Notes: generated from the letters alone by a model not told the origin. DNA of 54,385 nt from Candidatus Methanomethylophilaceae archaeon (GCA_944321985.1 CALUNK010000003.1:1-54385); one strand, 5' to 3'. Counted from the first letter of the stretch, positions 25,805-34,711 are shown. Numbers and translations are program-made.

Positions 25805-25972
25805 TCACGGACCGATGAATCCGCATTTCTTGCATTCGTAGGAAACGCCCTGGTCGCGGCACTGGTCGCACCTTCCGATCTCGTACTCACCGCAGCGGGG
25901 GCACTTGAAGAAGGTGTTTCCCTTGCCAACCAGTCTCTTTCCACAGGAAGAGCATATTTTATCGGCTGCCAT
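25805..25972 (-). CDS. small zinc-ribbon protein (HVO_2753-like)
   Basis: A 55-residue protein with four CxxC pairs: CSSC, CPRC, CDQC and CKKC, enough for two zinc sites. Its sequence CSSCGKRLVGKGNTFFKCPR and the last residues CKKCGFIGP are typical of archaeal small zinc-finger proteins that sit next to aEF-1 beta and are thought to bind RNA. The ATG at 25972 is the only good start. A TATA-like ATTTAAATATAAG (25990-26003, minus strand) lies inside a short inverted repeat TTCTTAT/ATAAGAA. Confidence 0.93.
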   Translation of the reverse strand: MAADKICSSCGKRLVGKGNTFFKCPRCGEYEIGRCDQCRDQGVSYECKKCGFIGP

Positions 25973-26043
25973 ACGCACGCGATTAGATTTCTTATATTTA
26001 AATAAGAATGTTAAAATTCGATGTTGCGATATGCCCCGCCCCA

Positions 26044-26811
26044 TCATCGTTTGCGCTCTGACGGATACATCTCGTAGTAGTCCACACCATAAATTCTCGC
26101 GACGATCTTGGCGGTGAATTTCCCGAACCCCCACAGCTGGTGGAAAGTCATGATGGGGACCTTCGGATTCAGATGTGAGACCCCCTCTGCCCTCTCTCCG
26201 AAGTCGTACCTGTAGTAGTGCACATCCATGCGACGGTCGGCGTATTTGAGCAGATCCATCAGCACCTTCCACCCACGGAGCTCGAAGTTGTCCCAGTTCC
26301 CCTGGATTATGGGACGGAACACATCGCAGCGTATGGCGAAAAGCCCGCTCATCATGTCCTTGGTGGTCTGCTTGCGGTGGATCATGAAGAACAGTTTGCA
26401 ATAGACCTCGACCAGCTCCGAGCCGAGCGTCCTCTTGAGTCCCATGGCCATCCTGCTGTTCCTCTGACCTACGCAGATGTCGGCCCCCTTGTCCATCTCT
26501 GCGACGATGCCGGCGAGCGCGGAGACCGGATGCTGGAAGTCGCAGTCCATGCACAGCGCGTAGTCCGTGTCCGCGATCTCGAACCCCTGCAGAACGGATG
26601 CGCCGAGGCCCCTGGCGTTCGGGTCGCGGACGTAGAACGTGATCAGCGGGTCAGCTAGCGCCTCTACCTCCTCCCTGCTGCGGTCGGTGGAGTTGTCGTC
26701 CATGAAGAGGATCTTGAAATCCGGGTACTCGGCCCTGATCGCCTTGGCTATGTTGGCTATGTTCTTCTCCTCGTTGTAGGTTGGGATGACTATGGTGCAA
26801 CTTCCCGGCAT
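26044..26811 (-). CDS. GT2 transferase, dolichol-phosphate-mannose-synthase-like
   Basis: A 255-residue GT-A enzyme with CTIVIPTYNEEKNIANIAK at the start, MDDNSTD and the metal motif CMDCDFQHP (DxD-like, about residues 89-97). It then has GLKRTLGSEL, a segment like that of DPM synthases. It probably moves a sugar from an NDP-donor to a polyprenyl phosphate, making the donor used by outside-facing GT-C enzymes such as those at 17809 and 29601. No C-terminal membrane spans are seen. ATG 26811 is preferred over the GTG at 26820 because GGTGA lies five bases before it. The gene is divergent from the second HddA gene. Confidence 0.88.
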   Translation of the reverse strand: MPGSCTIVIPTYNEEKNIANIAKAIRAEYPDFKILFMDDNSTDRSREEVEALADPLITFYVRDPNARGLGASVLQGFEIADTDYALCMDCDFQHPVSALAGIVAEMDKGADICVGQRNSRMAMGLKRTLGSELVEVYCKLFFMIHRKQTTKDMMSGLFAIRCDVFRPIIQGNWDNFELRGWKVLMDLLKYADRRMDVHYYRYDFGERAEGVSHLNPKVPIMTFHQLWGFGKFTAKIVARIYGVDYYEMYPSERKR

Positions 26812-26946
26812 GTGTTTCACCGTTCGTGGGCCTGCCTAGGGTGGCAGAATCAGACGAGAGACCGACGAACCCCGAGGGAATATAAAGGTTTGTGAATCGC
26901 AGGATTCGTTCGTAGAACCTAAATATCAATGTCCTGATGAAAGGTC

Positions 26947-27951
26947 ATGATTGTGACCAGGACGCCCCTCAGAGTGAGCTTCTGTGGTGGCGGAAGCGAT
27001 ATTCCTTCGTTCTACACGAAGCACGGCGGATGCGTTGTAAGCACGGCCATCGACAAGTACGTCTACCTGGCCATTCACAAGTCGTTCTATCCGGACAAGT
27101 ACATCCTGAAGTACTCCGACATAGAACGCGTCGAGTCCCCCGACATGATCAACCACCCCATCTTCCGCGAATGCATAAAGGACTACGGCCTGGGGCCTGT
27201 CGAGATCACCAGCATGGCCGACGTCCCCGCCGGAACCGGTCTCGGATCCTCCAGTTCGTTCTCCGTCGGACTCCTGCACGCGATAAGAGCCTTCGTCGGG
27301 ATGGAATCCGACAAGGAGCTGCTGGCCTCTGAGGCCTGCAGGCTCGAGATCGAGAAACTGGGGGAACCCATAGGCAAACAGGATCAGTACGCTGCCGCAT
27401 ACGGCGGCCTCAGGTACTACAGGTTCGAAAAGGACGGGAGGGTCACGGTCGAACCGGTGAACGTCACGAAGGATGGCCTTCGCGAACTGGAGTCCAGCCT
27501 GATGATGTTCTACACGGGCAAGACCCGCAAGGCATCCTCCATCCTCACCGAGCAGAGCAAGAACATAACCTCGGGATCCGCAGAGGAGTACCAGCTCAAG
27601 CTTTGCAGGATGACGGATGACCTCAAGAAGAGCCTGGAGGACGGCGATTTTAACCGCTTCGGAAAAATCCTGGATGAGAGCTGGGAGATCAAGAAGAAAC
27701 TGGCCTCCGGCATCAGCTCGGCATTCATCGACCAGTGCTTCGAAACCGCGAAAGAGAACGGAGCGACGGGAGGAAAGCTTCTAGGCGCCGGAGGGGGCGG
27801 GTTCATACTCCTGTATGTGCCCGATGATGCCCGCGCCCAGGTTCGCGACGTCATGTCCGCTAAGTGCAAGGAGATGGAATTCGGCTTCGACCGGGAAGGC
27901 TCGGTACAGATTTATAATGACAGACTATCCGGGACTCATGACCGTCCGTGA
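26947..27951 (+). CDS. GHMP kinase, HddA-like heptose-7-phosphate kinase (copy 2)
   Basis: A 334-residue GHMP kinase with RTPLRVSFCGGGSD (5-18), the ATP loop PAGTGLGSSS (94-103) and GAGGGGFI near the C-terminus. It resembles the HddA family more closely in its start than copy 1 does, which has RLGLAGGGTD. The two are related but clearly diverged, so they may act on different sugars. The GmhA-like gene overlaps its 3' end by 35 nt, which strongly links the two. ATG 26947 lies about 25 nt after CCTAAATATC, so the mRNA is probably leaderless. Confidence 0.86.
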   Translation: MIVTRTPLRVSFCGGGSDIPSFYTKHGGCVVSTAIDKYVYLAIHKSFYPDKYILKYSDIERVESPDMINHPIFRECIKDYGLGPVEITSMADVPAGTGLGSSSSFSVGLLHAIRAFVGMESDKELLASEACRLEIEKLGEPIGKQDQYAAAYGGLRYYRFEKDGRVTVEPVNVTKDGLRELESSLMMFYTGKTRKASSILTEQSKNITSGSAEEYQLKLCRMTDDLKKSLEDGDFNRFGKILDESWEIKKKLASGISSAFIDQCFETAKENGATGGKLLGAGGGGFILLYVPDDARAQVRDVMSAKCKEMEFGFDREGSVQIYNDRLSGTHDRP

Positions 27952-28516
27952 TGAGGTAGACTCGTACTTCACTGAACTTCATGCCGCTCTGATGGCCGTA
28001 GACAGAGATGCCATCGAGAAGATGGTGGATACCGTCATGAACGCTTACGAGCGTGGAGGCACGGTCTACATATGCGGGAACGGAGGGAGCGCCTCCACCG
28101 CCTCGCACATCGTCTGCGACTTCAACAAGGGGATATCCCTGTACCAGGAGAGGAAATTCCGTTTCGTGTGCCTGAACGACAACGTGGCGACAATGATGGC
28201 CATCTCCAACGACATCTGCTACGATGACGTGTTCCTGGTTCAGGCCCAGGGCCGTGTACGTCCGGATGACATCCTCATTGCCATCTCGGGAAGCGGCAAC
28301 TCGAAGAACATCGTCCGTGTCGTGGAGTACTTCAGATCCCTGGGCAACACGGTGGTCGGTCTGTCCGGATACTCCGGAGGGAAACTCGACGAAATGTCTG
28401 ATGTGTCCGTCCACGTCCCCGTGAACGACATGCAGAAGGCCGAGGACGCCCACATGTCCATCCTGCACCTCTGCGCCCAGATAATCGCCAGACGCCTCGG
28501 ACACCCCCTCTGCTGA
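27917..28516 (+). CDS. SIS-domain phosphosugar isomerase, GmhA-like (copy 2)
   Basis: A 199-residue SIS protein with CGNGGSASTASH (53-64) and ISGSGNSKN (123-131). At the place of the GmhA catalytic Glu it has Asp68 (VCDFNKG), and a His is present at 179 (EDAHMSI). It lacks the GmhB phosphatase domain found in copy 1. Overlap with the kinase gene suggests a sedoheptulose- or related sugar-phosphate isomerase for the same pathway. The start at 27917 is uncertain; ATG 27938 is possible and neither has a clear ribosome site. The Glu-to-Asp change leaves open a modified substrate or another sugar phosphate. Confidence 0.82.
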   Translation: MTDYPGLMTVRDEVDSYFTELHAALMAVDRDAIEKMVDTVMNAYERGGTVYICGNGGSASTASHIVCDFNKGISLYQERKFRFVCLNDNVATMMAISNDICYDDVFLVQAQGRVRPDDILIAISGSGNSKNIVRVVEYFRSLGNTVVGLSGYSGGKLDEMSDVSVHVPVNDMQKAEDAHMSILHLCAQIIARRLGHPLC

Positions 28517-28650
28517 TACCGAGCCGACCGAGAGCATGCGGCCCTGACATGGACCGTCAGCCGGAATGGACAGAAAACCTGTCACGTGTGCCAGGTATTC
28601 AGAAAGACTTCTACCACCCCTTTATATCCCTGCTGTCGGTTGGTCGAACG

Positions 28651-29604
28651 ATGAATGCGCCGGTCATGCTGTTCACCTACTCGCGCCCCGATCACACCCG
28701 GAGAGTCCTCGAGGCGCTGGCCTCGAACACGCTCGCCGCTGACACGGATGTGTACGCCTACACGTGCAAGCCGGGCAAGGAGAGTCACAGAGCGGCAGTG
28801 GAGGCCACCAAAGAAGTTCTCCGCGAATACGAAGCCGCGAATCACTTCGGATCGTTCACCGTCGTCGACAAGGAGGACTTCGTCCCGCTGGGGCCAGCGA
28901 TGGTCCAGGCGGTTTCGGAGGTCATAGGGAGGCATGGCCGCATCATCGTCGTCGAGGACGACATCGTCACGTCGACCCACTACCTGGAGTTCATGAACCG
29001 CTGCCTGGACTACTACGAACGCGCGGACTACGTGTTCTCCGTCAGCGGATACTCTCCGGAGCTGAAATGCCTGGAAGACGTGCAGGGCGACATCTATCTC
29101 GTCCACAGGGCATGCCCGTGGGGATGGGGGACATGGAAAGACCGCTGGGACAAATACAGCTGGGATGTGCCAGACTACAAGAAGTCCATGCGCGACCGCG
29201 GATCTCGCAGGAGACTGTACGAGTGGAACATGGATCTCCCGATGACCCTGGACGCCCTCTTCTATGAGAAGGGGTGTCTGGACAAGAACTGGGAACAGCA
29301 GTTCTGCTACTGCCAGTGCATGAACGGGATGAGCGTAGTCTGTCCGAAAAGGTCTCTGGTGGAGAACATTGGGTTCGACGGCAGCGGCACCCATGAGGTG
29401 CCTACAGGGCTCGGCAACACGTTCGACCCCGACATCGACTCGTGGGTCCTCACCCCCCTGACCATCGACGATGGGTTGCAGAAGCAGTACAACAGGATGT
29501 TCGTCTTCAGAAGGAAGACCAGATTCCTTCTGTCGGCGACAAACGTCCTGTTCATGGTTTCGCCCGGACTCTACTACAGGCTGCTGGAGAGATACTACAG
29601 ATGA
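28651..29604 (+). CDS. glycosyltransferase, GT-A fold
   Basis: A 317-residue protein with MLFTYSRPDHTRRVLEAL at the start and VVEDDIVTS (about 108-116) as the acidic metal site. The HRACPWGWGTWKDRWDKY block further on is typical of a group of sugar transferases related to N-acetylglucosaminyltransferase I and to HlpA-like proteins in polysaccharide clusters. The ATG at 28651 lies 21-30 nt after TTTATATCCC, so the long N-terminal extension from 28549 is not used. Its stop codon overlaps the start of the GT-C gene (ATGA), so the two are coupled. The sugar and acceptor are unknown. Confidence 0.85.
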   Translation: MNAPVMLFTYSRPDHTRRVLEALASNTLAADTDVYAYTCKPGKESHRAAVEATKEVLREYEAANHFGSFTVVDKEDFVPLGPAMVQAVSEVIGRHGRIIVVEDDIVTSTHYLEFMNRCLDYYERADYVFSVSGYSPELKCLEDVQGDIYLVHRACPWGWGTWKDRWDKYSWDVPDYKKSMRDRGSRRRLYEWNMDLPMTLDALFYEKGCLDKNWEQQFCYCQCMNGMSVVCPKRSLVENIGFDGSGTHEVPTGLGNTFDPDIDSWVLTPLTIDDGLQKQYNRMFVFRRKTRFLLSATNVLFMVSPGLYYRLLERYYR

Positions 29605-30917
29605 CCATGACGTTCAGGCTCACGCCGATGAGATTTCTGGCGATAGCCGCCATGATCGGCCTGGCGGTTAGGTTCGCCCTCGCCCCTTTCACCACCGCGA
29701 CATATGATGTCTCCTCGTGGGCGGGCGTGATAAACGGGATCAACATGGGTGAGAGTCTCTACGACACGGGATACTACTGGTATGCCCCCACATGGGGGTA
29801 CATACTTGCGTTTCTGACCCCGATAATGAACGCCCTGGATGTGAACGTCCAAGGGGTCATCGTGCCCGATATAGCATCGGGGGCGATATACAACGCGTAC
29901 TCCAGGATCACCGTCCCGGAGTTCAACCTCATCTACAAGACCCCGCTTATAATCTCGGATCTGGTCGTTGGGTTCGCCCTGTACAGCATCGTGAAATCCC
30001 TCGGCAAGGACGACCGCCTGGCCCTAACAGCGTTCTGCCTCTGGTTCCTGAACCCTCTGACCATCTGGAACAGCTCCATGCAGGGGATGTTCGAGACCCT
30101 GTCCATACTCGGCATGGTCCTCTCTGTCGCGTGCGTCCTCAGGGGCCAGAATTTCTTTGCCGGCGCCTGCATCGTGTTCGCCGGGATAACGAAGCTGTTC
30201 CCCCTGATCCTGGTGCCTCTCATGATCGGATTCATCGTGGCTAAACATCGGAATGACCGCGGTGTTCTGAAAGACCTGGCAATGGCCACACTGGGAGGGG
30301 TTGCCATGTTCGCCCTCATCTTCATCCCGGTTGCCCTGAGCGGGGACTTCTCGCAGGCGTTCGCGTTCATACTCAACCGCATGGACAGCTTCGATTCCGG
30401 AGGCGGAGGACTCGATCTCCTCCATCCGAGCTGGAACAACATATTCGCGGTGCTCCCGGTGATACTGACGATCATCGTCATCCTGGCCATCTACATGGGA
30501 ATGTCCACCCGTGACCTGGAAAAGAGGTTCCTGCTTTTATCGACAGTCAGCATGTGCCTGCTGTTCGCGTGGCCCTTCTTCCCCCCATACCATCAATACG
30601 CCCTTAACATGGTACCACTGATGATACTGGCATACTGCGCTGGATACAGGGTGCTAATCACCCCGATCGTCCTGACCAGCGTACTGTTCTTCCTGGCAGC
30701 GTTCTTCTGGATGGGGCCCGAGATGCTCTACCCCATGGCGGCCGGAGGATACCTCTCGTTCGATACGATCGGACAATGGATGGATTTCCTGAAGCAGCCC
30801 ATGAACAGTATAAGCAATCTCATGGAGTACATCAAGTTCGTACCAGCCCTCCTGGCCCTGATCCTGATCGCCAGGCCCGTGGTGGGCAATGCCCTGAAAA
30901 GGAAGGTGGAGCTGTGA
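29601..30917 (+). CDS. GT-C-like multi-pass glycosyltransferase (pair 2)
   Basis: A 438-residue membrane protein, paralogue of the one at 17809-19185. Shared marks are the first outside loop TYDVSSW, the YWYAPTWGY segment, WFLNPLTIWNSSMQG (versus WFLCPLVVYTSCVQA) and GITKLFPLI. It has about ten or more spans. Position between a cytoplasmic GT-A transferase and the anchored partner protein (overlaps of 4 nt on each side) points to stepwise synthesis of one glycan. GT-C enzymes use polyprenyl-phosphate sugars at the outer face of the membrane; the actual sugar is unknown. Confidence 0.78.
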   Translation: MTMTFRLTPMRFLAIAAMIGLAVRFALAPFTTATYDVSSWAGVINGINMGESLYDTGYYWYAPTWGYILAFLTPIMNALDVNVQGVIVPDIASGAIYNAYSRITVPEFNLIYKTPLIISDLVVGFALYSIVKSLGKDDRLALTAFCLWFLNPLTIWNSSMQGMFETLSILGMVLSVACVLRGQNFFAGACIVFAGITKLFPLILVPLMIGFIVAKHRNDRGVLKDLAMATLGGVAMFALIFIPVALSGDFSQAFAFILNRMDSFDSGGGGLDLLHPSWNNIFAVLPVILTIIVILAIYMGMSTRDLEKRFLLLSTVSMCLLFAWPFFPPYHQYALNMVPLMILAYCAGYRVLITPIVLTSVLFFLAAFFWMGPEMLYPMAAGGYLSFDTIGQWMDFLKQPMNSISNLMEYIKFVPALLALILIARPVVGNALKRKVEL

Positions 30918-31930
30918 GATCCACGGAAAGACTCGTGGTCGTGGGCGCATTGGCCCTCCTGGTGATAATCGTGGCGGGGCAGTTCTGCATCAACCTGAAC
31001 GTGAAGACCGAGTACTCCGTTGGGTACGGTCCCGACGGGGTGTCATACGACATCGATCTGGGCTACGTGTCCAACTACTCCGTTGTCACCTTCGACGACG
31101 GTGGACTGGGACGGAACTCGGAGTTCGTGTTCTGCTTCGACCATGAACATGTCTGGTACAAATCGGACGATTTCATCCAGAACACCTTGGATCACCTCGC
31201 CCGCGACATGGAGGAGAGGGGACTCACGCTGACCGTCATGGATACCAAGGGGGTCGTGAACCTCATGGAATCCGATGTGGACTCGGGATCGTCGGACACT
31301 ACTGTGATATTCATGACTGGGAGCTTCCCCTCCGAGATCTACAACGGTGAGGAAGGATGCCTCCTCACCGAATGGCTGGGAATCGGCGGGGACCTGGTCT
31401 GGGGCTCCGGACCGATCGGGTTCAACATCTCCACGGAGACGGAATGCGTCCCTGCGGAGAACGATCCTGGGACTGTCCTGTTCGGGGTCGAAGGAGCCGT
31501 CAACAACGGGGAGGGCAGGACCTTCGACAACGTGAGCTACACGGAAGGTCTGGCAGACATGTTCAGACTCTACTTCTCTGAGACCACCTGGGGAGTCCAG
31601 ACGGGCGTATCCGAGGACCAGCTTGTGACGGAGTATCAGACGAACGGGTACTCTGCACTCTCCGTGACCAGGTACCACGGGGGCTCCGGCTCCATCACCG
31701 TGTTCGGAGGGGATGTAGACAACAATGTCGCCAGCTATGTCGCCCAGTTCCTGGCATCCGGCCTTGGGTACAGCTCCGAGATTACGGACTATCAGATGGG
31801 CATTGGCAAACAGGCGTCCGGGACTCTGAAGGTCCCGGCCTCGAACACAGTGGTATTCCTATCCATCGGATTGATGAACGACAACATCGTCCTGTACAGG
31901 AACTACGGCTCAGTTGAGTCCGTAGAGTGA
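30914..31930 (+). CDS. anchored extracytoplasmic partner of GT-C protein (pair 2)
   Basis: A 338-residue protein starting at GTG 30914, which overlaps the GT-C stop codon (GTGA). One membrane segment (about 7-25) is followed by an outside domain homologous to that of 16845-17822. The block TVIFMTGSFPSEIYNG, the GGDLVWG turn and the final TVVFLSIGLM strand recur there in the same order. The conservation of the pair, with a transferase and this anchored protein, in two loci argues for a joint function, perhaps as acceptor-binding or accessory subunit. The last 21 nt overlap the 3' end of the opposite-strand GT4 gene. Confidence 0.75.
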   Translation: MRSTERLVVVGALALLVIIVAGQFCINLNVKTEYSVGYGPDGVSYDIDLGYVSNYSVVTFDDGGLGRNSEFVFCFDHEHVWYKSDDFIQNTLDHLARDMEERGLTLTVMDTKGVVNLMESDVDSGSSDTTVIFMTGSFPSEIYNGEEGCLLTEWLGIGGDLVWGSGPIGFNISTETECVPAENDPGTVLFGVEGAVNNGEGRTFDNVSYTEGLADMFRLYFSETTWGVQTGVSEDQLVTEYQTNGYSALSVTRYHGGSGSITVFGGDVDNNVASYVAQFLASGLGYSSEITDYQMGIGKQASGTLKVPASNTVVFLSIGLMNDNIVLYRNYGSVESVE

Positions 31931-32944
31931 GACGATCTTCTCGGAGAACCCCTCTCCGAACCTGCGGGCCGCGTCTATCGACCTGGCCGATGCATCGGAG
32001 TAGAGTTCCGGATTCGTCAGGAGATCGTGAGCGCGCCGAGCCATGTCGCCCGCGTCTGCGCATTTGATCGATGCGGCCGTCACTTCCGCAGGGATGTCCG
32101 CCCTCTCCAGGCACAGGGTCGGCGTTCCGCACAGGTTCGCCTCCAGGGAGACCATCCCCACCCCCTCGTGGAGAGACGTGTTGAAAAGAAGCGCCATGCT
32201 GTTGTAGAAACGGAACAGCTCCTCCTCAGTGAGCGAATCGATGAACTCCACCTTGTCGCCGAGACCTGCATCGTTGATGATGCGGAGGAGGTTGTCTTTC
32301 TCGAGACCGCGACCGCATATCCTCATCCTGAGTCCTTCCATGCCTTCGAAGGAGGACAGGATTCCGAAGGCCTCCACAGACTCCTCGACGTTCTTGCGTG
32401 ATATGAGCTCTGCCACCACGCCTATGACCATTCCGCGTTCGATCGAGTCGTCCCTGCGGTATTGCGAGGACGGCCTGTTGAAGATCGTGTGAATCGGTGC
32501 CCGGGGATTGAACGCTTTCCTGACATCCTCGGCGGTGTTCGGCGAGACTGCGATTATGTCGTCGGCGAATCTGACCGAAATGCGCGTGATCAGGGTCCAC
32601 AATGCCCGGTACAACCTGCCCCTGCCCTCCGAATCCGTGATAATGTGATGGATCGTGAGCACACGCCTCCCTCTGATGAACGGGAAAAAGACACCGCAGA
32701 GCTCGTCTGTGGCATGGACGACCGATTCCCTGTCGCGACAGAGGCGACGGGCGTTCCTCAGCGGCACGAGGAACCCCTTCTTCAGGCAGGATACGGCTCC
32801 GTTCTCGAGGGTTATGTCGGCCTCTACGACGGAGTATTCGGTTCCGGTTGCCATGAGGACGTCCTCTATGCTGTCCGCATACCTTCCGAGTCCGGTCTTG
32901 GACCTCGTGTCTTCCCTTGGTCTGCGGATTAGGGTGATGCTCAT
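31910..32944 (-). CDS. GT4 glycosyltransferase
   Basis: A 344-residue GT-B transferase. The first domain has RPREDTRSKTGLGRYADSI and TIHHIITDSEGRG. The second has VVAELISRKNVEESVEAF, the MRICGRGLEKDN loop and the donor-site signature FNTSLHEGVGMVSLEANLCG with its Glu residues. It is slightly shorter than average GT4 proteins. A TATA-like GTTAAATAAAC (about 32963-32973, minus strand) lies about 20-30 nt before the ATG. The gene is divergent from the flippase and converges, with a 21-nt overlap, on the anchored partner gene. Confidence 0.9.
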   Translation of the reverse strand: MSITLIRRPREDTRSKTGLGRYADSIEDVLMATGTEYSVVEADITLENGAVSCLKKGFLVPLRNARRLCRDRESVVHATDELCGVFFPFIRGRRVLTIHHIITDSEGRGRLYRALWTLITRISVRFADDIIAVSPNTAEDVRKAFNPRAPIHTIFNRPSSQYRRDDSIERGMVIGVVAELISRKNVEESVEAFGILSSFEGMEGLRMRICGRGLEKDNLLRIINDAGLGDKVEFIDSLTEEELFRFYNSMALLFNTSLHEGVGMVSLEANLCGTPTLCLERADIPAEVTAASIKCADAGDMARRAHDLLTNPELYSDASARSIDAARRFGEGFSEKIVSLYGLN

Positions 32945-32976
32945 CTGCCATTGATTCTCCGCCGTTTATTTAACTT

Positions 32977-33066
32977 GAACGAGGGCCCCCTGAGGCCTTT
33001 TGGTCACCGCCTCGCGGAAACCCGCGTTCGGACAGGAGCGTGACCCGTGGCACACTGGCCCTCTTC
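32977..33066. ncRNA. nested-stem structured RNA candidate
   Basis: Between two divergent glycan genes, three inverted repeats nest inside each other: GAGGGCC (32981-32987) with GGCCCTC (33057-33063), extended by GAA/TTC with one bulge; GGTCAC (33002-33007) with GTGACC (33040-33045); and CGCGG (33013-33017) with CCGCG (33022-33026) around an AAAC loop. The strand is unknown. It is not a tRNA and lacks the conserved motifs I would expect of RNase P or SRP RNA. It could be a small RNA, a leader element or chance pairing in GC-rich DNA. Confidence 0.3.
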
Positions 33067-33220
33067 TCAGAGCTCGCGACGACCGGCAGAGCACATCCCG
33101 CCGACCCCCTGGCACCGATCGACGGAGAGTGGAGAACAACATCTGCATATGCGTCCGTCTGCCTAGAAGCTATTTAATAAAACCATCCTGTCATAGGTCC
33201 TATAAGCCGGAGGGAGAAGT

Positions 33221-34711
33221 GTGCTCGTACACAAGTTCATGATGAGGGCGGGAGCTAACATTCTGTCCTCGGCACTCTCCTTCGTATCGCTGATGGTGAT
33301 GACGCGTTATGTCGGCGAGCAGTACGGCATAATGATGTGGGGTTGGGCGTTCACCGCGATGTTCAACGCGTTCTCGGACCTCGGCTTCAACGCATCCAAC
33401 CTGAGGTACCTGTCCAAACGCGACGAGAACCACAACGCGTACTTCTCGACCTTCGTCGTCATCAAGATCTCGTTGAGCCTGATTGTGGCGGCCATGAGCT
33501 CCGTGTCCGTGTACCTCTCGTACAGCAACGGCTCGATGGACGCGGAATCCATCAGGGTATGCGCGGTGTTCGTCGTCTACTACCTGGTGTACAACATACA
33601 GACGGCCCTGACCGTGAGTTTCGACGGCAGGATGGAGAACGGAAAATCGTCACTCATCCTTGCAATCGAATATCTGGTCCGCTCGGTAATCCTGATCGTC
33701 CTCGCTGTAATGTGCGTCGACCCGTCGACCCTGAGCTCCGCCTACCTGGCCGGAATCGCGGTCTCCATGGTGGCCAGCCTCGTGATGCTCAGACACACCG
33801 GACTCCGCCTCGTCAGACCTGTGTTCGTCAGGAGATACGCGACGTTCGCCGCACCACTGGCGTTCTCCATCATGGCGATTGCCATAATCGAGTACCTGGA
33901 CAAGGTCCTGATCGGATTCTACCACGGTAGCATGGAAGTCGGTTACTACACCGCGGCAGCGGGGGTGATGGGCGCATTCACTGTCCTAGGGACATCCCTC
34001 AACAATGTCCTGCTGCCCCATCTTTCAAAAGAGAGCGGGAATGACCACAGAGGGACGGAGAACACCCTGTGGATGACGGAGAAGTACATCACCATGCTAG
34101 TCCTGCCCATCCTGGTTTTCCTGCTGGTTCTGGGACGTCCCATCGCCGTGGTCCTTTTCGGAAACGACTACGCGGGAAGCGGAGACGTCCTCTCCATCCA
34201 ATCCATCCACATATACGTCTTCATATTCACCGGACTTATGGCACAGGTCCTCTATTCCATAGACCGCTCCGCGGTTTACATGAAGGCGTCCTTCGTCTTC
34301 GTGGCAATGTCGCTGATCGGTTTCGTCACGCTGATACCGGACTCTTTCATGGGGATGCGGATGGCCGGCCTTGGCGGTGTCGGAGCGGCCGCTGCGCTGG
34401 CCTCGGCTTACACGGTGTTCGCGGTGATACTGGTGTACATGGTCAGAAAAGAACTGGGGTACACACTGTGTCCGGGATTCTGGAAGATATTCGTTGCAGG
34501 GGCCGCGGGCGGGATCTTCCTGATATTGATGGACACCGCATTCGGAATCGAGGGGCTTCTGATGCTTGCTATCTCGGGGATACTAAGCGAGGGCGTGTTC
34601 ATGGGCGCACTCTGGGCTCTGAAGGGATTGAACCGCCAGGACATGGAATTCATAAGAACCGCCCTGAATCTCAGAAGCATGAAGGACTCCCTCACCGAAG
34701 AGTGGAAGTGA
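33221..34711 (+). CDS. Wzx/MATE-like polysaccharide flippase
   Basis: A 496-residue protein with about 12-14 membrane spans, of the polysaccharide-transport (Wzx, MviN/MATE-related) superfamily. The start KFMMRAGANILSSALSFVSL and the following YVGEQYGIMMWGWAFTAMFN are typical. These proteins turn lipid-linked oligosaccharides across the membrane, so this gene would export the glycan made by the transferases of the island. Start GTG 33221 is chosen because GGAGG lies seven bases upstream; ATG 33239 is an alternative. A TATA-like CTATTTAATAA lies about 40-50 nt upstream. Confidence 0.88.
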   Translation: MLVHKFMMRAGANILSSALSFVSLMVMTRYVGEQYGIMMWGWAFTAMFNAFSDLGFNASNLRYLSKRDENHNAYFSTFVVIKISLSLIVAAMSSVSVYLSYSNGSMDAESIRVCAVFVVYYLVYNIQTALTVSFDGRMENGKSSLILAIEYLVRSVILIVLAVMCVDPSTLSSAYLAGIAVSMVASLVMLRHTGLRLVRPVFVRRYATFAAPLAFSIMAIAIIEYLDKVLIGFYHGSMEVGYYTAAAGVMGAFTVLGTSLNNVLLPHLSKESGNDHRGTENTLWMTEKYITMLVLPILVFLLVLGRPIAVVLFGNDYAGSGDVLSIQSIHIYVFIFTGLMAQVLYSIDRSAVYMKASFVFVAMSLIGFVTLIPDSFMGMRMAGLGGVGAAAALASAYTVFAVILVYMVRKELGYTLCPGFWKIFVAGAAGGIFLILMDTAFGIEGLLMLAISGILSEGVFMGALWALKGLNRQDMEFIRTALNLRSMKDSLTEEWK

